From positions 1-32,932 of the forward strand of contig CANQSU010000012.1 of assembly GCA_947626585.1 (NCBI GenBank): a stretch of 32,932 bases of DNA. Reading direction: 5' to 3'. The notes beneath the pieces were generated by a model. It made no database searches and was not told where the DNA came from. It worked only from the letters and a program-made list of their open reading frames with translations. Both the position numbers and the translations under genes were made by a program. The DNA is from an uncultured Oscillospiraceae bacterium (GTDB lineage: Bacteria > Bacillota > Clostridia > Oscillospirales > Oscillospiraceae). Positions 1 through 8,566 of the stretch are shown piece after piece (the first letter of the stretch is position 1; each line of letters begins with the position of its first letter).

Positions 1-584
1 CCCAGGGTCATCCAGCGGTGGGTGGGCAGCACGGGCACGTCCTCCTCCACCCGGAGGATGATGTTCCGGTTGCGCTTTTTCAAAAACCGGGAGGACTGCT
101 CCGACTGGATCTGGTCCACCACGATCTCGTATTTCCCCGCGTTCAGAAAGTAGTCCAGGTAGGGCGGCTTCTTCCCCCCGTGCTTCTGGGTGAAGTTGCT
201 CTTGGTGGCCTGGATGGTAGGGGAGATCTGCACGCAGTTCACGTTCCCCGGCTCGATCTTGGCCTGCATGAGGAAGTGCATGACGCCGCCGATCTCTTTG
301 CAGAGGATGCCCAGGTAGCCGATCTCCTGCTGGAGGATGATGGGCTGCTCGAAGCCCTCGCCCTGAAGGCCGGCGATGGTGAAGAAGCTGCGGTTTTTGT
401 TGCGGATACAGCCCTCGGCCGGGTCGTAGAACCAGGGTGCGCACCTGTCCAGGGTGGTTTTATGTATGTCCACCGCCGTGGCGGCGTTGCGCTCCGTCAC
501 CCAGGACAGAAGGTCTGAAAGGGAACTGACTGTGCTGTCCTGCTCAGACCAACTGCGGGCAAAGGAGCATAAAGTGTTATTCAT
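1..584 (-). CDS. NDP-hexose 2,3-dehydratase, N-terminal part (runs off window)
   Basis: The minus strand is open from an ATG at 584 to the window edge (194 codons). The product strongly resembles the EvaA/TylX3-type NDP-hexose 2,3-dehydratases, which remove water from NDP-4-keto-6-deoxyhexoses as the first step to 2,6-dideoxy or 3-deoxy sugars. Diagnostic stretches, in order, are FEQPIILQQEIGYLGILCKE, HFLMQAKIEPGNVNCVQISP and TIQATKSNF. Family members are usually about 460-480 residues and contain two similar halves; only the first half is visible here. The ATG overlaps the end of the upstream glycosyltransferase gene by 8 bases, so the two are likely translationally coupled. In context it would supply a deoxysugar to the surface glycan. 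The substrate cannot be told from sequence. Confidence 0.88.
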   Translation of the reverse strand, partial: MNNTLCSFARSWSEQDSTVSSLSDLLSWVTERNAATAVDIHKTTLDRCAPWFYDPAEGCIRNKNRSFFTIAGLQGEGFEQPIILQQEIGYLGILCKEIGGVMHFLMQAKIEPGNVNCVQISPTIQATKSNFTQKHGGKKPPYLDYFLNAGKYEIVVDQIQSEQSSRFLKKRNRNIILRVEEDVPVLPTHRWMTL

Positions 585-1557
585 CGTTTGATTCCTTTGT
601 ATTGTCTGTTTTCTTGCTCTCTGCTTCAAAATTGATCTTCTCGCCCACTACTACCAGCGGCCGGTGCATCGTGCGGGTATTGATGCTCAGAATGTACTCG
701 CCAAGGATACCCAAGAAAAACAACTGCACTGCACCGATAAAGAATACGCCGATGATGATGGTTGCTGTACCGTAGGAAAACGCGCTCCAATTCAGCAGCT
801 TGCTCACCAGGATGAAGATGGCAAATAACGCGCTGAGCACACCCAAAAACGCGCCGGCGAATGTAGCGAGACGCATCAGGAGCTTCGTGTAGGACGTGAT
901 ACCCAGCATGGCCAGGTCATAGTTTTTCAGGAAATTGGAACCGGAATGCCCCCGTACGCTGGCCGCCTGCTCGTAGGGGATGATGCTCAACTCAATGGCC
1001 AATTCCGAAACGATGCCCTTCAAGTATGGCGCCGGGTCATCCAACTCACAAAGTACATCGATAAAGGAACGGTCATAAAGCCCAAACCCGTTGAAATGCT
1101 CGATCTGTTTAGAGTCCGACATGATCTCCATGAGCTTATAGTAGAGCTTGCGCATCCCGTACATCAGCGGGTTTTCGTTGCCCTTTGTGCGCTGTCCGAT
1201 GATCACCTTTTTCCCGCTCTCCCACAGCTTCACCATCTCCGGCAGCAGTTCAGGCGGGTCCTGAAGGTCACTGAACAGCAGGAAAGTGGCGTCCCCGGTA
1301 CCATACTGCATTGTGGCAAACACATTCCGGGAAAAGCCAAAGTTCCGGGCATTGAACACCGCCTTCACATGCTTGTCCTTCGCGCAATACTGACGTATCA
1401 CCTCACGGGTGTTATCTGGTGAATAGTCGTCCACAAAGATGATTTCATAGTCATAGTTGGGCAACTGTTCCGTGAACACCTTCGTCAGCCGCTCATACAT
1501 CACCGGCACGCACTTTTCATCGGCGTAGCACGGGATGGTGACGCTTATCTTTTTCAT
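577..1557 (-). CDS. GtrB/DPM1-like undecaprenyl-phosphate glycosyltransferase (GT2)
   Basis: A 326-residue family 2 glycosyltransferase of the GtrB/dolichol-phosphate-mannose-synthase type. These proteins move a sugar from an NDP-sugar to undecaprenyl phosphate on the inner membrane face. The N-terminal catalytic domain carries VTIPCYADE at the start, EIIFVDDYSPDNT near residue 40 and the metal-binding DLQDPPELLPEM near residue 97. Two hydrophobic helices follow at about 230-255 and 263-290, as is usual for this family. An AGGGAGGG ribosome site lies upstream of the ATG. It sits between a small membrane protein gene and the 2,3-dehydratase gene, consistent with a lipid-linked sugar being made for addition to the glycan outside the cell. 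The sugar is unknown. Confidence 0.9.
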   Translation of the reverse strand: MKKISVTIPCYADEKCVPVMYERLTKVFTEQLPNYDYEIIFVDDYSPDNTREVIRQYCAKDKHVKAVFNARNFGFSRNVFATMQYGTGDATFLLFSDLQDPPELLPEMVKLWESGKKVIIGQRTKGNENPLMYGMRKLYYKLMEIMSDSKQIEHFNGFGLYDRSFIDVLCELDDPAPYLKGIVSELAIELSIIPYEQAASVRGHSGSNFLKNYDLAMLGITSYTKLLMRLATFAGAFLGVLSALFAIFILVSKLLNWSAFSYGTATIIIGVFFIGAVQLFFLGILGEYILSINTRTMHRPLVVVGEKINFEAESKKTDNTKESNDE

Positions 1558-1578
1558 TGGAATCTACGTCCCTCCCTT

Positions 1579-2160
1579 TTAATGGCCGTTCGGGTAGATA
1601 CACGTCTCGTCCGGCACCGGGAATATACTTTCTACAAGGCGCATCAAGTCTATCAGCCGCTTCCCCTTTTCGGTGATTTTGTAACCGCCATCGACCTTCT
1701 CCAGATTTCCGATGGACACCTGCTCGTCAATGCGCTTCTGGCTCTCATTGGCCTCCTCCACAAAGCCGTTGATGAACTGGTCCTTGATCTCCTCCGCTGA
1801 GTAGACCTCTTTAGACGAGTCTCTCATCTCCGCCAGCGAGTAGATTGTATAGGACCGCTCAATAGTCATGGGACCCAGGGAAAGAAACAGCGCCATAAAC
1901 AGCGTGGAAAGCCCCACGCACATCACAATAGAGGACAACTCCAGTCCAAACAGGCTCCCACGACTGACCGTAACTGGCACGGCAATGACCAGCAGCACAA
2001 CGCAGGCAATGGCGTCAAATATCAAAAGCCGGTACAGGTATGCCTTCTGTCCCGCCAGTAGCGGCGTACGAAGCAGGAGCGCTACCACTACCGCGATGGC
2101 CACACATAAGGCAATGCATAATGCCGCTAGTTTTACTAATTTGATAATCTCCCTATTCAT
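1579..2160 (-). CDS. Small membrane protein with cytosolic winged-helix-like tail, unknown function
   Basis: A 193-residue protein I do not recognise by name. Residues about 8-30, 43-65 and 75-97 are strongly hydrophobic and should form three membrane helices. The remaining ~95 residues are charged and soluble; the segment IDEQVSIGNLEKVDGGYKIT followed by EKGKRLIDLM resembles a winged-helix wing-and-helix pattern. The start is supported by GAGAGG seven bases before the ATG. It lies in the operon between the YfhO-like membrane protein and the GtrB-like enzyme, the position where a GtrA-type flippase or an accessory factor of a GtrB/GT-C pair would be expected. It does not look like GtrA itself, which is about 120-140 residues with four helices. 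Confidence 0.7.
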   Translation of the reverse strand: MNREIIKLVKLAALCIALCVAIAVVVALLLRTPLLAGQKAYLYRLLIFDAIACVVLLVIAVPVTVSRGSLFGLELSSIVMCVGLSTLFMALFLSLGPMTIERSYTIYSLAEMRDSSKEVYSAEEIKDQFINGFVEEANESQKRIDEQVSIGNLEKVDGGYKITEKGKRLIDLMRLVESIFPVPDETCIYPNGH

Positions 2161-2175
2161 TGTATAACCTCTCTA

Positions 2176-4440
2176 TCAACCATGACGCCTACTGCGAATA
2201 ACTATCCAAACAGTTCCTGCAACTACTGCACCAAGATAGACAATCATTATCACATTGGACACTGTATTAAGATGATTCACATACCGTACTTCGATTATAT
2301 TCTCGCCTTTATCAATAGGGACAAAAACTCTGTCATTTTCTATGATCGGACTGATCTCCATCCCATTCAGATAGTAACGGTAGCAATCATTGGGGAAGAA
2401 CAAAACTTCAATATCAGTTGGCTGGTCAGCCTGAATCGTAGCCCCATAATATGTAGCTTCATTAGTTTTAAAAGAAAGCATATCTTCCATCGTAAGATTT
2501 GGACTGTAGAAATATCCATTGTCCATCACATCTTCATCATCCAGCACATATTCTGCTTGTGCGTAATGAGATGGAATAAAATGCTTCAGGCGATAAACTC
2601 TGTTGGTTGGATTTAAATCCGCATAACCAAAGTCGAAGTCAAGGATATTATTATAAAAATCCAGGTTTGCTTCTACATTGACAGGATTCAAAATCGCAAA
2701 GTCGCCTCTTGTATCCATGACATACTGCCAATCAATCGAACTGAACCATCCAAAATGAGCAAGATAATCAGCGGGAGGCGAAATATGAAGATCGTAGCCG
2801 CTATAATTAGTAAGCTTATAAGCCGACAGACCAAACCACGCATAATTGGAGGGTATATACAGCGGGACCTGATCATCCTCAAACGCTACAAAGCGATACC
2901 TCTCCTTGCTTGGCAACCGTGATATAAAATCGTCCAATATCTTTTGCGCGTTCTCAGAGTATGCCAAACTATAGTTTTGATAATAGTAATTGTCATTGGC
3001 CAATTCGGTATACATTTGAGACTTATTCAGCGTTGGAATAAACGTACTGCATATCAAAAAAAGTATACAAAGGTTCGTGCATATTCCCTTTTTCGCGGAG
3101 AATAAAAATCCGGTAGTAAATAGTAGTTCTACTATCAGTATTTTATAATCTATGCCATTTGCGGGCGTCGGTCTGAACACAATAAAAACGATTACGCCTA
3201 TGCATATTATTGCTCCTGCCGAAAACAAACGCGGTGCAATGTTCATATTCTCTTGATTTTCCAATACCAGGGTGCATGCCAGGAAAAAGAGCGGCATAAT
3301 CGTTTCCAAAAAGCGAATTGGCAAATGGCTGCTACCAAGAACAGGAACGAGAGAATAGAACCAATAAATGACCGGTGCGTTTCTCCCCATTGCCAAAGCA
3401 AAGAAGACAGCAGCTATACCAAACAGCGTACCTATAAAGGCCTTTCTTCGTTTTGACAATTTGCCAGACAACTTTCCGAATAAAAGAAGGACCAGCAAAA
3501 GAATCGTCCAAGAAAGACCGATGTAAAACAAGCCAGCGCCTTCCAAAGGTTCTTTTAACGGAACTGACCAGGTAAACGCATAATTTAAATCCGTGGGTGA
3601 GAGACTCCATTGTGTGGCAAGCTGCATACTATATTTGCCTTGATACGAAGTTAGCCTCGTCCGCTGCAAGACCTGAAGGAAATGGAGAAATACGACCACA
3701 CCAGATATAAGCGGCGCTCTGACGCCCATCCATACCCGCTTGATCGCAGACCGATTTTCGCAATCGTTCTGCCAAAGGAATTCATATATCAACGCTATCC
3801 CAAAAGCTGCTACACTGCTGAAAACCGCCGTAACAGCTGAGCCGCATAAAAACGTAAAGACATACCCAATAGAGCAAAGGATCAAATCTGAAATGCGCTT
3901 TGTCCTAAACGATCTGATGGCAAGAAAGAGCGTCGGCATAAACAACGTGGTCGCCAAATAGAAAGAACAGTACCATGTGGTAGAGAGGACAACCGGGAGA
4001 GACGAGACGGAAAACAGTACTGCAAATCTCCTCCTCATCCCGAAGTGTTCCATCCCGATCAGCATACCAAAAAAGAGGAATGCCCACATATGCACAGCAA
4101 AAAACAAAATATAGACAGGATAGAACGAGGTTGCCTTCCCAATCAAAGAAAAAAGCGTAAACAGGGGATACGATGTCGATATAACGGCCCTGAATGCAGG
4201 CTCTGTCGCCCCGTTAAACGTCCCCATGTCGATTGTTCCTCTTGCGGGGAAGTCAGACGCATAGATGAAAGAAGGATAGTCAAGAAATGCCGTATCGACT
4301 CCCGTCTTATTGAATGTAACAACGTCAGAAAATAGTTTTTGGCCTAAATATGGCGAAAAAACAAGCGCTGTGATGACTGCTGCCACAATTAATGCGAACA
4401 CCCGATCTCCTGCTCTATCTGTTTTCAATATTTTTTTCAT
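2176..4440 (-). CDS. YfhO-like polytopic membrane protein, probable GT-C type glycosyltransferase
   Basis: A 754-residue integral membrane protein. About a dozen hydrophobic segments fill residues 15-470, followed by a soluble region of roughly 240 residues (about 480-720) rich in Tyr and Asn, and a final helix near 727-747. This layout matches YfhO-like and related GT-C proteins, which use lipid-phosphate sugars on the outer face of the membrane. An acidic/aromatic loop after TM1 (SDVVTFNKTGVDTAFLDYPS) is the usual place for GT-C catalytic acids, though I cannot assign the residue. GGGAG lies before the ATG. With the small membrane protein and the GtrB-like enzyme downstream it forms a plausible three-gene module for decorating the exported glycan. 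Local GC is lower than in the heptose genes, hinting at separate origin. Confidence 0.72.
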   Translation of the reverse strand: MKKILKTDRAGDRVFALIVAAVITALVFSPYLGQKLFSDVVTFNKTGVDTAFLDYPSFIYASDFPARGTIDMGTFNGATEPAFRAVISTSYPLFTLFSLIGKATSFYPVYILFFAVHMWAFLFFGMLIGMEHFGMRRRFAVLFSVSSLPVVLSTTWYCSFYLATTLFMPTLFLAIRSFRTKRISDLILCSIGYVFTFLCGSAVTAVFSSVAAFGIALIYEFLWQNDCENRSAIKRVWMGVRAPLISGVVVFLHFLQVLQRTRLTSYQGKYSMQLATQWSLSPTDLNYAFTWSVPLKEPLEGAGLFYIGLSWTILLLVLLLFGKLSGKLSKRRKAFIGTLFGIAAVFFALAMGRNAPVIYWFYSLVPVLGSSHLPIRFLETIMPLFFLACTLVLENQENMNIAPRLFSAGAIICIGVIVFIVFRPTPANGIDYKILIVELLFTTGFLFSAKKGICTNLCILFLICSTFIPTLNKSQMYTELANDNYYYQNYSLAYSENAQKILDDFISRLPSKERYRFVAFEDDQVPLYIPSNYAWFGLSAYKLTNYSGYDLHISPPADYLAHFGWFSSIDWQYVMDTRGDFAILNPVNVEANLDFYNNILDFDFGYADLNPTNRVYRLKHFIPSHYAQAEYVLDDEDVMDNGYFYSPNLTMEDMLSFKTNEATYYGATIQADQPTDIEVLFFPNDCYRYYLNGMEISPIIENDRVFVPIDKGENIIEVRYVNHLNTVSNVIMIVYLGAVVAGTVWIVIRSRRHG

Positions 4441-4466
4441 TTTGAAAGCTCCCTGCTAATTTTATT

Positions 4467-4648
4467 TTACTCCAACCAGTGGAGGACACACTGCTTCTTG
4501 GCCAATAGCCTGCTAAATTCTTTGGGCCTTCCCATATCTATCGTGCCATACCCCAACTCTTGAATCCCATACACAGTCCGATTAACATTTTCGTTAGCAT
4601 ATCAATCCAGCCATCATTATCTCCTGGAATTTGAATAACAATCCTATC
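4467..4648 (-). pseudogene. Probable decayed gene remnant between gmhB and the YfhO-like gene
   Basis: The 242-base gap between 4441 and 4682 contains no intact gene. On the minus strand two frames give protein-like text that joins across a frame change. The first part reads DRIVIQIPGDNDGWIDMLTKMLIGLC from 4648. The second part ends in GYGTIDMGRPKEFSRLLA and KKQCVLHWLE before a TAA at 4467-4469. The tail looks like the start of a glycosyltransferase (a hydrophobic strand ending in HWLE). I could not identify the parent family. No ribosome site precedes either piece. It is best read as a frameshifted, truncated remnant; the resemblance may be chance. Confidence 0.35.
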
Positions 4649-4682
4649 CCAATCACACAAAAGATCGTTGCTTTATTCCACT

Positions 4683-5144
4683 TCATTTTTCTCCCCCGTT
4701 TATCCAATAAAATGCGCCTATCCCCGCCCGCTCCGCAGCCAGGCGGTCGCTCTCTTTATCGCCGTACATCACCGAATCCGCCAGGGAGATGTCCATTTCT
4801 TCGGCCGCCCGCAACAGCAGCCCCGGCGCCGGCTTTCGGCACTCGCAGGGCCCCGTATAGTCCGGGTGGTGGGGGCAGAAATAAAAGGCATCTATGTGGG
4901 CGCCGTACCGCTCCCGGAGCTGTTCATTCATGTACGCGTTGAAGCGGCACATATCCCGCTCTGTGTACATCCCCTTGGCGATACCCGCCTGATTGGACAC
5001 CACGATCACCGGAGTTCCCGTGTCGTTATGGCCTTTGATGATCTCCGGCACACCTGGCACAAACACCAGGTCCTCCGGGCGGTACACATGGCCGAAGTTC
5101 ACGTTGATCGTGCCGTCCCGATCAAAAAATGCCGCTCGTCTCAT
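4683..5144 (-). CDS. gmhB: D-glycero-alpha-D-manno-heptose 1,7-bisphosphate 7-phosphatase (HAD-IIIA)
   Basis: A 153-residue HAD phosphatase that removes the 7-phosphate in the GDP-heptose pathway. Motif I is FFDRDGTI with catalytic D8 and D10. The later VVSNQAGIAKG, the zinc-binding loop CPHHPDYTGPCECRKP and the closing YGDKESD match GmhB/HisB-N phosphatases. The zinc loop (Cys, His, Cys, Cys) separates GmhB from other HAD enzymes. It is a little shorter than Gram-negative GmhB (~180-190). The ATG overlaps the stop codon of the nucleotidyltransferase gene by 4 bases (ATGA), so the two are coupled. With HddA, GmhA and HddC nearby, the alpha-anomer, GDP-linked branch is indicated. Confidence 0.92.
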   Translation of the reverse strand: MRRAAFFDRDGTINVNFGHVYRPEDLVFVPGVPEIIKGHNDTGTPVIVVSNQAGIAKGMYTERDMCRFNAYMNEQLRERYGAHIDAFYFCPHHPDYTGPCECRKPAPGLLLRAAEEMDISLADSVMYGDKESDRLAAERAGIGAFYWINGGEK

Positions 5145-5833
5145 AAGTTCATTCCCTTGAAAAACTCCTGCGCTCTGGCATAGTCCTCCGGGATGCCGAT
5201 GTCGATGAAGGACCCCTCGCCCAAAAACGCTCGTATCTTTCTCTCCGATACAAGAGCCGGGAAGCAGTCGTTCTCCATGCTGAATGCCTCCGGCCAGCCG
5301 TCCAGCACCGTCCGCACCACGTCATAGACCCCGCCGTTTATGGAGCCGTCCTCGCAGTACCGTTTCTCCTGGAAGGCCGTGATAAAGCCCTCGCTGTCTA
5401 TGGTCACGTTTCCGTATCGGGAAAAGTGCTGCATCCGCTTGACCGCGATGGTGACCGGCGCGCCGGAGGCCTCGGCATCGCGCCGCATCCGCCGCAGGTC
5501 CACCGGGAACCAACTGTCGCCGTTTATGACGAATACCCGCTCCTCCCGGCACATGTCCATGGCCTTTTTCGTCGCCCCGCCAGTATACAGCGGCGTGTCC
5601 TCCAGGGAATAGGCGACGGCCGCATCCTTGTAGTTTTGGCCAAAATGGTCCATGACGCACTTTTTTTTATACCCCACCGCCAGTACGATCCTGTCCACGC
5701 CCTGTCCGGTCAGCCAGTCTAACAGGTATTCCAAAAATGGCCTGCCGCACACCGGAGCCATGGGCTTTGGAACATCCTTCACGACCTGCGCCAGCCGGGT
5801 CCCGAAGCCGCCGGCCAATACGATAGCTTCCAT
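5141..5833 (-). CDS. hddC: D-glycero-alpha-D-manno-heptose 1-phosphate guanylyltransferase
   Basis: A 230-residue sugar-1-phosphate nucleotidyltransferase. The signature IVLAGGFGTRL with the downstream KDVPKPMAPV is clear, and the metal-binding NGDSWFP is near residue 105. Next to GmhB, GmhA and an HddA kinase, the likely reaction is GTP plus heptose 1-phosphate to GDP-D-glycero-alpha-D-manno-heptose. I chose the ATG at 5833 (MEAIVL), which has AGAGGAG six or seven bases upstream. An in-frame GTG at 5848 would add five residues and overlap that ribosome site. Specificity for GTP rather than CTP or UTP is inferred from the neighbouring genes. Confidence 0.88.
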   Translation of the reverse strand: MEAIVLAGGFGTRLAQVVKDVPKPMAPVCGRPFLEYLLDWLTGQGVDRIVLAVGYKKKCVMDHFGQNYKDAAVAYSLEDTPLYTGGATKKAMDMCREERVFVINGDSWFPVDLRRMRRDAEASGAPVTIAVKRMQHFSRYGNVTIDSEGFITAFQEKRYCEDGSINGGVYDVVRTVLDGWPEAFSMENDCFPALVSERKIRAFLGEGSFIDIGIPEDYARAQEFFKGMNL

Positions 5834-5899
5834 GTTTTCTCCTCTCACAGTGCCAAGCGAACATCCTCCAAGCCCGGTATCCTTATATATTGCCTTCCT

Positions 5900-6997
5900 T
5901 TATCCTTCTGGAGGGCCCGACACAAGTTTTTTCATGAGCTTCCTGCCCAGAGCTGCACGGTCCAAAAGCCGGATCAGTACGGTCCAGACCAGCGCATACA
6001 GCAGACATAGCACAATATAGATCCATAGCTGTACTACAATATTTTCCATCCAAGGCAACCTCGCCCTCAGCCATGGGATAAATAATGATCCGACTGTCGC
6101 CTGTCCAAGATACAGCGCCAGGACAAAATCCTGTATCTTGGTGACACCCGCGGGAAACGCTCCGCTGATCGACGCCTTCTTTGACATGGCAATCGAGATG
6201 ACCACCAAAAATAAAGCAACAACAATGTAGTCCAGTCGGTCAAAGCCATAGAAAAACATATATAGCAGAACACACGCCATTGCTGCTAACTCAACTAAAG
6301 ACAGCAATATACCCCCCCCCCATCCAAATTTTGTCAGTTCTTCCTTTTTGAGTTTTTCTGACAACGCATATGCTACTGCTCCAAGGCATACTCCTCCCCA
6401 CGCACGAATCAGGGTCCCCGTCGCCAAAGAGATGCCATTGCTCACCTGATATCCATAGATCAAGACCGGCGAGAGAGGGGCTATGAGACCAAACATCAGC
6501 TTCTTGTTCATGAGCAACGCTGCAAAGAAAAAAGGGAGTACGAGGAATATCGCGGACAGGTACCAACTTGACTGGTTATACTGTATCGACTGCTCGTTTA
6601 CAAAGCCAGCCATTCGCAGGAAGAACAGATCATAAACGCTCCTGATCAGCTCTTTCACCGAGATGACCAGCGGCATTTTCATCATCACGGAATATAACAG
6701 CCTGTGAACTACGTCAATTGCCAAACTGAACTTTAGAATCGGAATGAATTTCTTCCACATCCAGCGTGGTATATCCTCGTACGAGGCCTCCGGGGAACGC
6801 ATCACCGTTCTGACGGCAAAATACCCGGACAGGATGAAGAAAAACTCTACCGGTAGGTAACCGCCTGGAAAGGGTGCCTCCAACCACGCAGGATCGGTCA
6901 AATACCGGCTGTGGTGAAAAATCACGATCAGGGTCATAACCAATCTATAAAAATCTATCTCCGCATTTCGGCTCTGCTTTGTCAACGACACTGGCAT
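5900..6997 (-). CDS. Membrane acyltransferase (acyltransferase 3 family)
   Basis: A 365-residue polytopic protein of the acyltransferase-3 family, which puts acetyl or other acyl groups on extracellular sugars. The N-terminal pattern EIDFYRLVMTLIVIFHHSRY contains the family's Arg followed by a His about ten residues later (R18 and H28/H29). YLPVEFFFILSGYF follows, also typical. About ten hydrophobic helices are visible. I chose the ATG at 6997 (MPVSL), preceded by AAAGGAG; a TTG at 7015 would sit inside that site. The gene starts 14 bases after the SDR gene ends, so it is in the same operon and probably O-acylates the heptose-containing glycan. The acyl donor and acceptor are not determinable. 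Confidence 0.85.
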   Translation of the reverse strand: MPVSLTKQSRNAEIDFYRLVMTLIVIFHHSRYLTDPAWLEAPFPGGYLPVEFFFILSGYFAVRTVMRSPEASYEDIPRWMWKKFIPILKFSLAIDVVHRLLYSVMMKMPLVISVKELIRSVYDLFFLRMAGFVNEQSIQYNQSSWYLSAIFLVLPFFFAALLMNKKLMFGLIAPLSPVLIYGYQVSNGISLATGTLIRAWGGVCLGAVAYALSEKLKKEELTKFGWGGGILLSLVELAAMACVLLYMFFYGFDRLDYIVVALFLVVISIAMSKKASISGAFPAGVTKIQDFVLALYLGQATVGSLFIPWLRARLPWMENIVVQLWIYIVLCLLYALVWTVLIRLLDRAALGRKLMKKLVSGPPEG

Positions 6998-7011
6998 TAT
7001 CGATACTCCTT

Positions 7012-7890
7012 TCAAAACACAAGGCGTACTTCTTTCAGATCCAGCGTTTTTTTCAATAACCCATTATCCATCAGCGTACTTGACGCTCTTTTCGCCTCGA
7101 AAATCCCCTCGGCGTTTTCAATGGAGATCGGTACCACCAAATCTCTGGATACTCTGAGCTTATCGGCGATGCGAAGGCCGATGTCATATTTGGACAGGTC
7201 CTCATCGCCGCAGACGTTCAGCTTCTGGGGTACAGGGCCGCTCTCCATCAGCTGTATCATCAGCCGGGCGGCTGAATCGAAATCCAGAGCGGACCTGAGA
7301 GAGTCCTTGAACATCTCTATCGGCTTTCCGGCCAACAGGGTGCTCACGATGGTGTCATAGAAATGCTTCCTGCCCGGAGCGCGGCTTGGCGCGATCAGGA
7401 ACGGATACCGGACGATGTTGTAACCGTACTCCGTGACAATGCTCTCCGCCGCGCACTTGTGGTGGCCATAGCGGTTGACCGGCTTCAATGGGTCGTCCTC
7501 TTTGAATCTGTACCCATTCACACTCTCTCCGTATACGCTGTCAGAGGACGGGTAGAAAAACCTGTCCAGATGGTCTACGGAATTTATAAACCGTGACAGG
7601 GATGTGATATTGATGTCCCACGCCAGTCGTTGGTTCTTCTCCACCAGGTCCGGGTGATGATACGCGGCCAGATACACGATCTTATTGTGGGCACTTTTGC
7701 TCAGATAGGTTTTATTGAGAAATTCCACAAACGCAGGGTCAGATATATCCCCCGGTACCCATTTCACCCTGTCGGTGTCCTCCTCAACGGGAGGCAGACA
7801 AACGGCCAGGATAGGCTCGTCTGTCATCTCCAGGATATTCTTTATGATGTAGCTTCCGAGGAAACCGTTGGCGCCAACGACCGTGTACAT
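7012..7890 (-). CDS. Extended SDR, probable GDP-4-keto-6-deoxyheptose reductase or epimerase
   Basis: A 292-residue NAD(P)-dependent SDR. The nucleotide-binding motif GANGFLG is at the very start, YLAAYHH is the NNAG-like strand, PSSDSVYG holds the catalytic Ser, and YGHHK is the Tyr-x-x-x-Lys pair. The start at 7890 is supported by AAGGGAG upstream; a longer reading from 7926 adds basic residues without a ribosome site. It lies with the heptose genes and the 4,6-dehydratase. By analogy with DmhB of Yersinia or WcaG of Campylobacter it may reduce the 4-keto group made by the dehydratase. The exact stereochemistry, or an epimerase role, cannot be settled from sequence. Confidence 0.83.
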   Translation of the reverse strand: MYTVVGANGFLGSYIIKNILEMTDEPILAVCLPPVEEDTDRVKWVPGDISDPAFVEFLNKTYLSKSAHNKIVYLAAYHHPDLVEKNQRLAWDINITSLSRFINSVDHLDRFFYPSSDSVYGESVNGYRFKEDDPLKPVNRYGHHKCAAESIVTEYGYNIVRYPFLIAPSRAPGRKHFYDTIVSTLLAGKPIEMFKDSLRSALDFDSAARLMIQLMESGPVPQKLNVCGDEDLSKYDIGLRIADKLRVSRDLVVPISIENAEGIFEAKRASSTLMDNGLLKKTLDLKEVRLVF

Positions 7891-7906
7891 ACAGTGACTC
7901 CCTTCT

Positions 7907-8563
7907 TTATTTTTCCTTTGTTCCAAATAGTTCCTGCTCCACCGCCAGGCAGAGCATGTGGTAAACCGGAAGATGGAGCTCCTGAATCTGATAGGTCACA
8001 TCCGAGGGCACGTCCAGCAACACATCAGTAAGCTCTGCCAGCCTACCTCCGCTGCGGCCGGTCAGAGACACCACCCTCACGCCCACCGCTTTGGCCACCC
8101 GGGCCGCGTGGACCACGTTGGCGGAATTGCCGGAGGTGGAGATGGCCAGTAGCACATCCCCCGGTCTGCCGTAACCCAGTACCTGCTGGGCAAACACCAA
8201 GTCGGCGGTCCGGTCGTTGCCGTAGGCCGTGGTCAGGCTGATCTCCCCAGACAAGGATATGGCCGGCAGGGCCCCCTGGAGGTTGGCTATGTAATAGGCC
8301 GCGTCATCAGGGAACCGGGCGCGCAACTCTGCCTGCAAAGTCTCAGGGAGCCTCCGCTCCAACGCGAAGCCCTTCATGAGTTCTCCCACCATGTGCATCC
8401 CGTCGGCGGCGCTGCCGCCGTTGCCGCAGATGAGGGTTTTTCCGCCCTGCCGGTAGGAATTTGACAGTAGCTCAACACTTTCGGCAAAGCGGACTCTGAG
8501 TGGTTCCAAGCAGGGATACCGGTCGATCAAAGTGTTGATCTCTTTTTGCGTGCTATCCTTCAT
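7907..8563 (-). CDS. gmhA: Sedoheptulose 7-phosphate isomerase (SIS domain)
   Basis: A 218-residue SIS-domain isomerase that converts sedoheptulose 7-phosphate to D-glycero-D-manno-heptose 7-phosphate, the entry step of the pathway. LICGNGGSAADGMHMVGELM near residue 43 and LLAISTSGNSANVV near residue 138 are GmhA signatures. The central loop with GEISLTTAYGNDR is also typical, and a C-terminal QIQELHLPVYHMLC carries the Glu and His of the active site. There is a modest insertion (about residues 70-98) compared with the shortest homologues. GGAG before the ATG overlaps the stop of the cupin gene. It lies in the operon with the kinase, phosphatase and nucleotidyltransferase of the same route. 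Confidence 0.93.
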   Translation of the reverse strand: MKDSTQKEINTLIDRYPCLEPLRVRFAESVELLSNSYRQGGKTLICGNGGSAADGMHMVGELMKGFALERRLPETLQAELRARFPDDAAYYIANLQGALPAISLSGEISLTTAYGNDRTADLVFAQQVLGYGRPGDVLLAISTSGNSANVVHAARVAKAVGVRVVSLTGRSGGRLAELTDVLLDVPSDVTYQIQELHLPVYHMLCLAVEQELFGTKEK

Positions 8564-8566
8564 GAT

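Noticed and set aside
18..518. Plus-strand 166-codon open frame
   Set aside because: It is the antisense of the NDP-hexose 2,3-dehydratase, whose minus-strand frame gives a clear family match and runs off the window edge.
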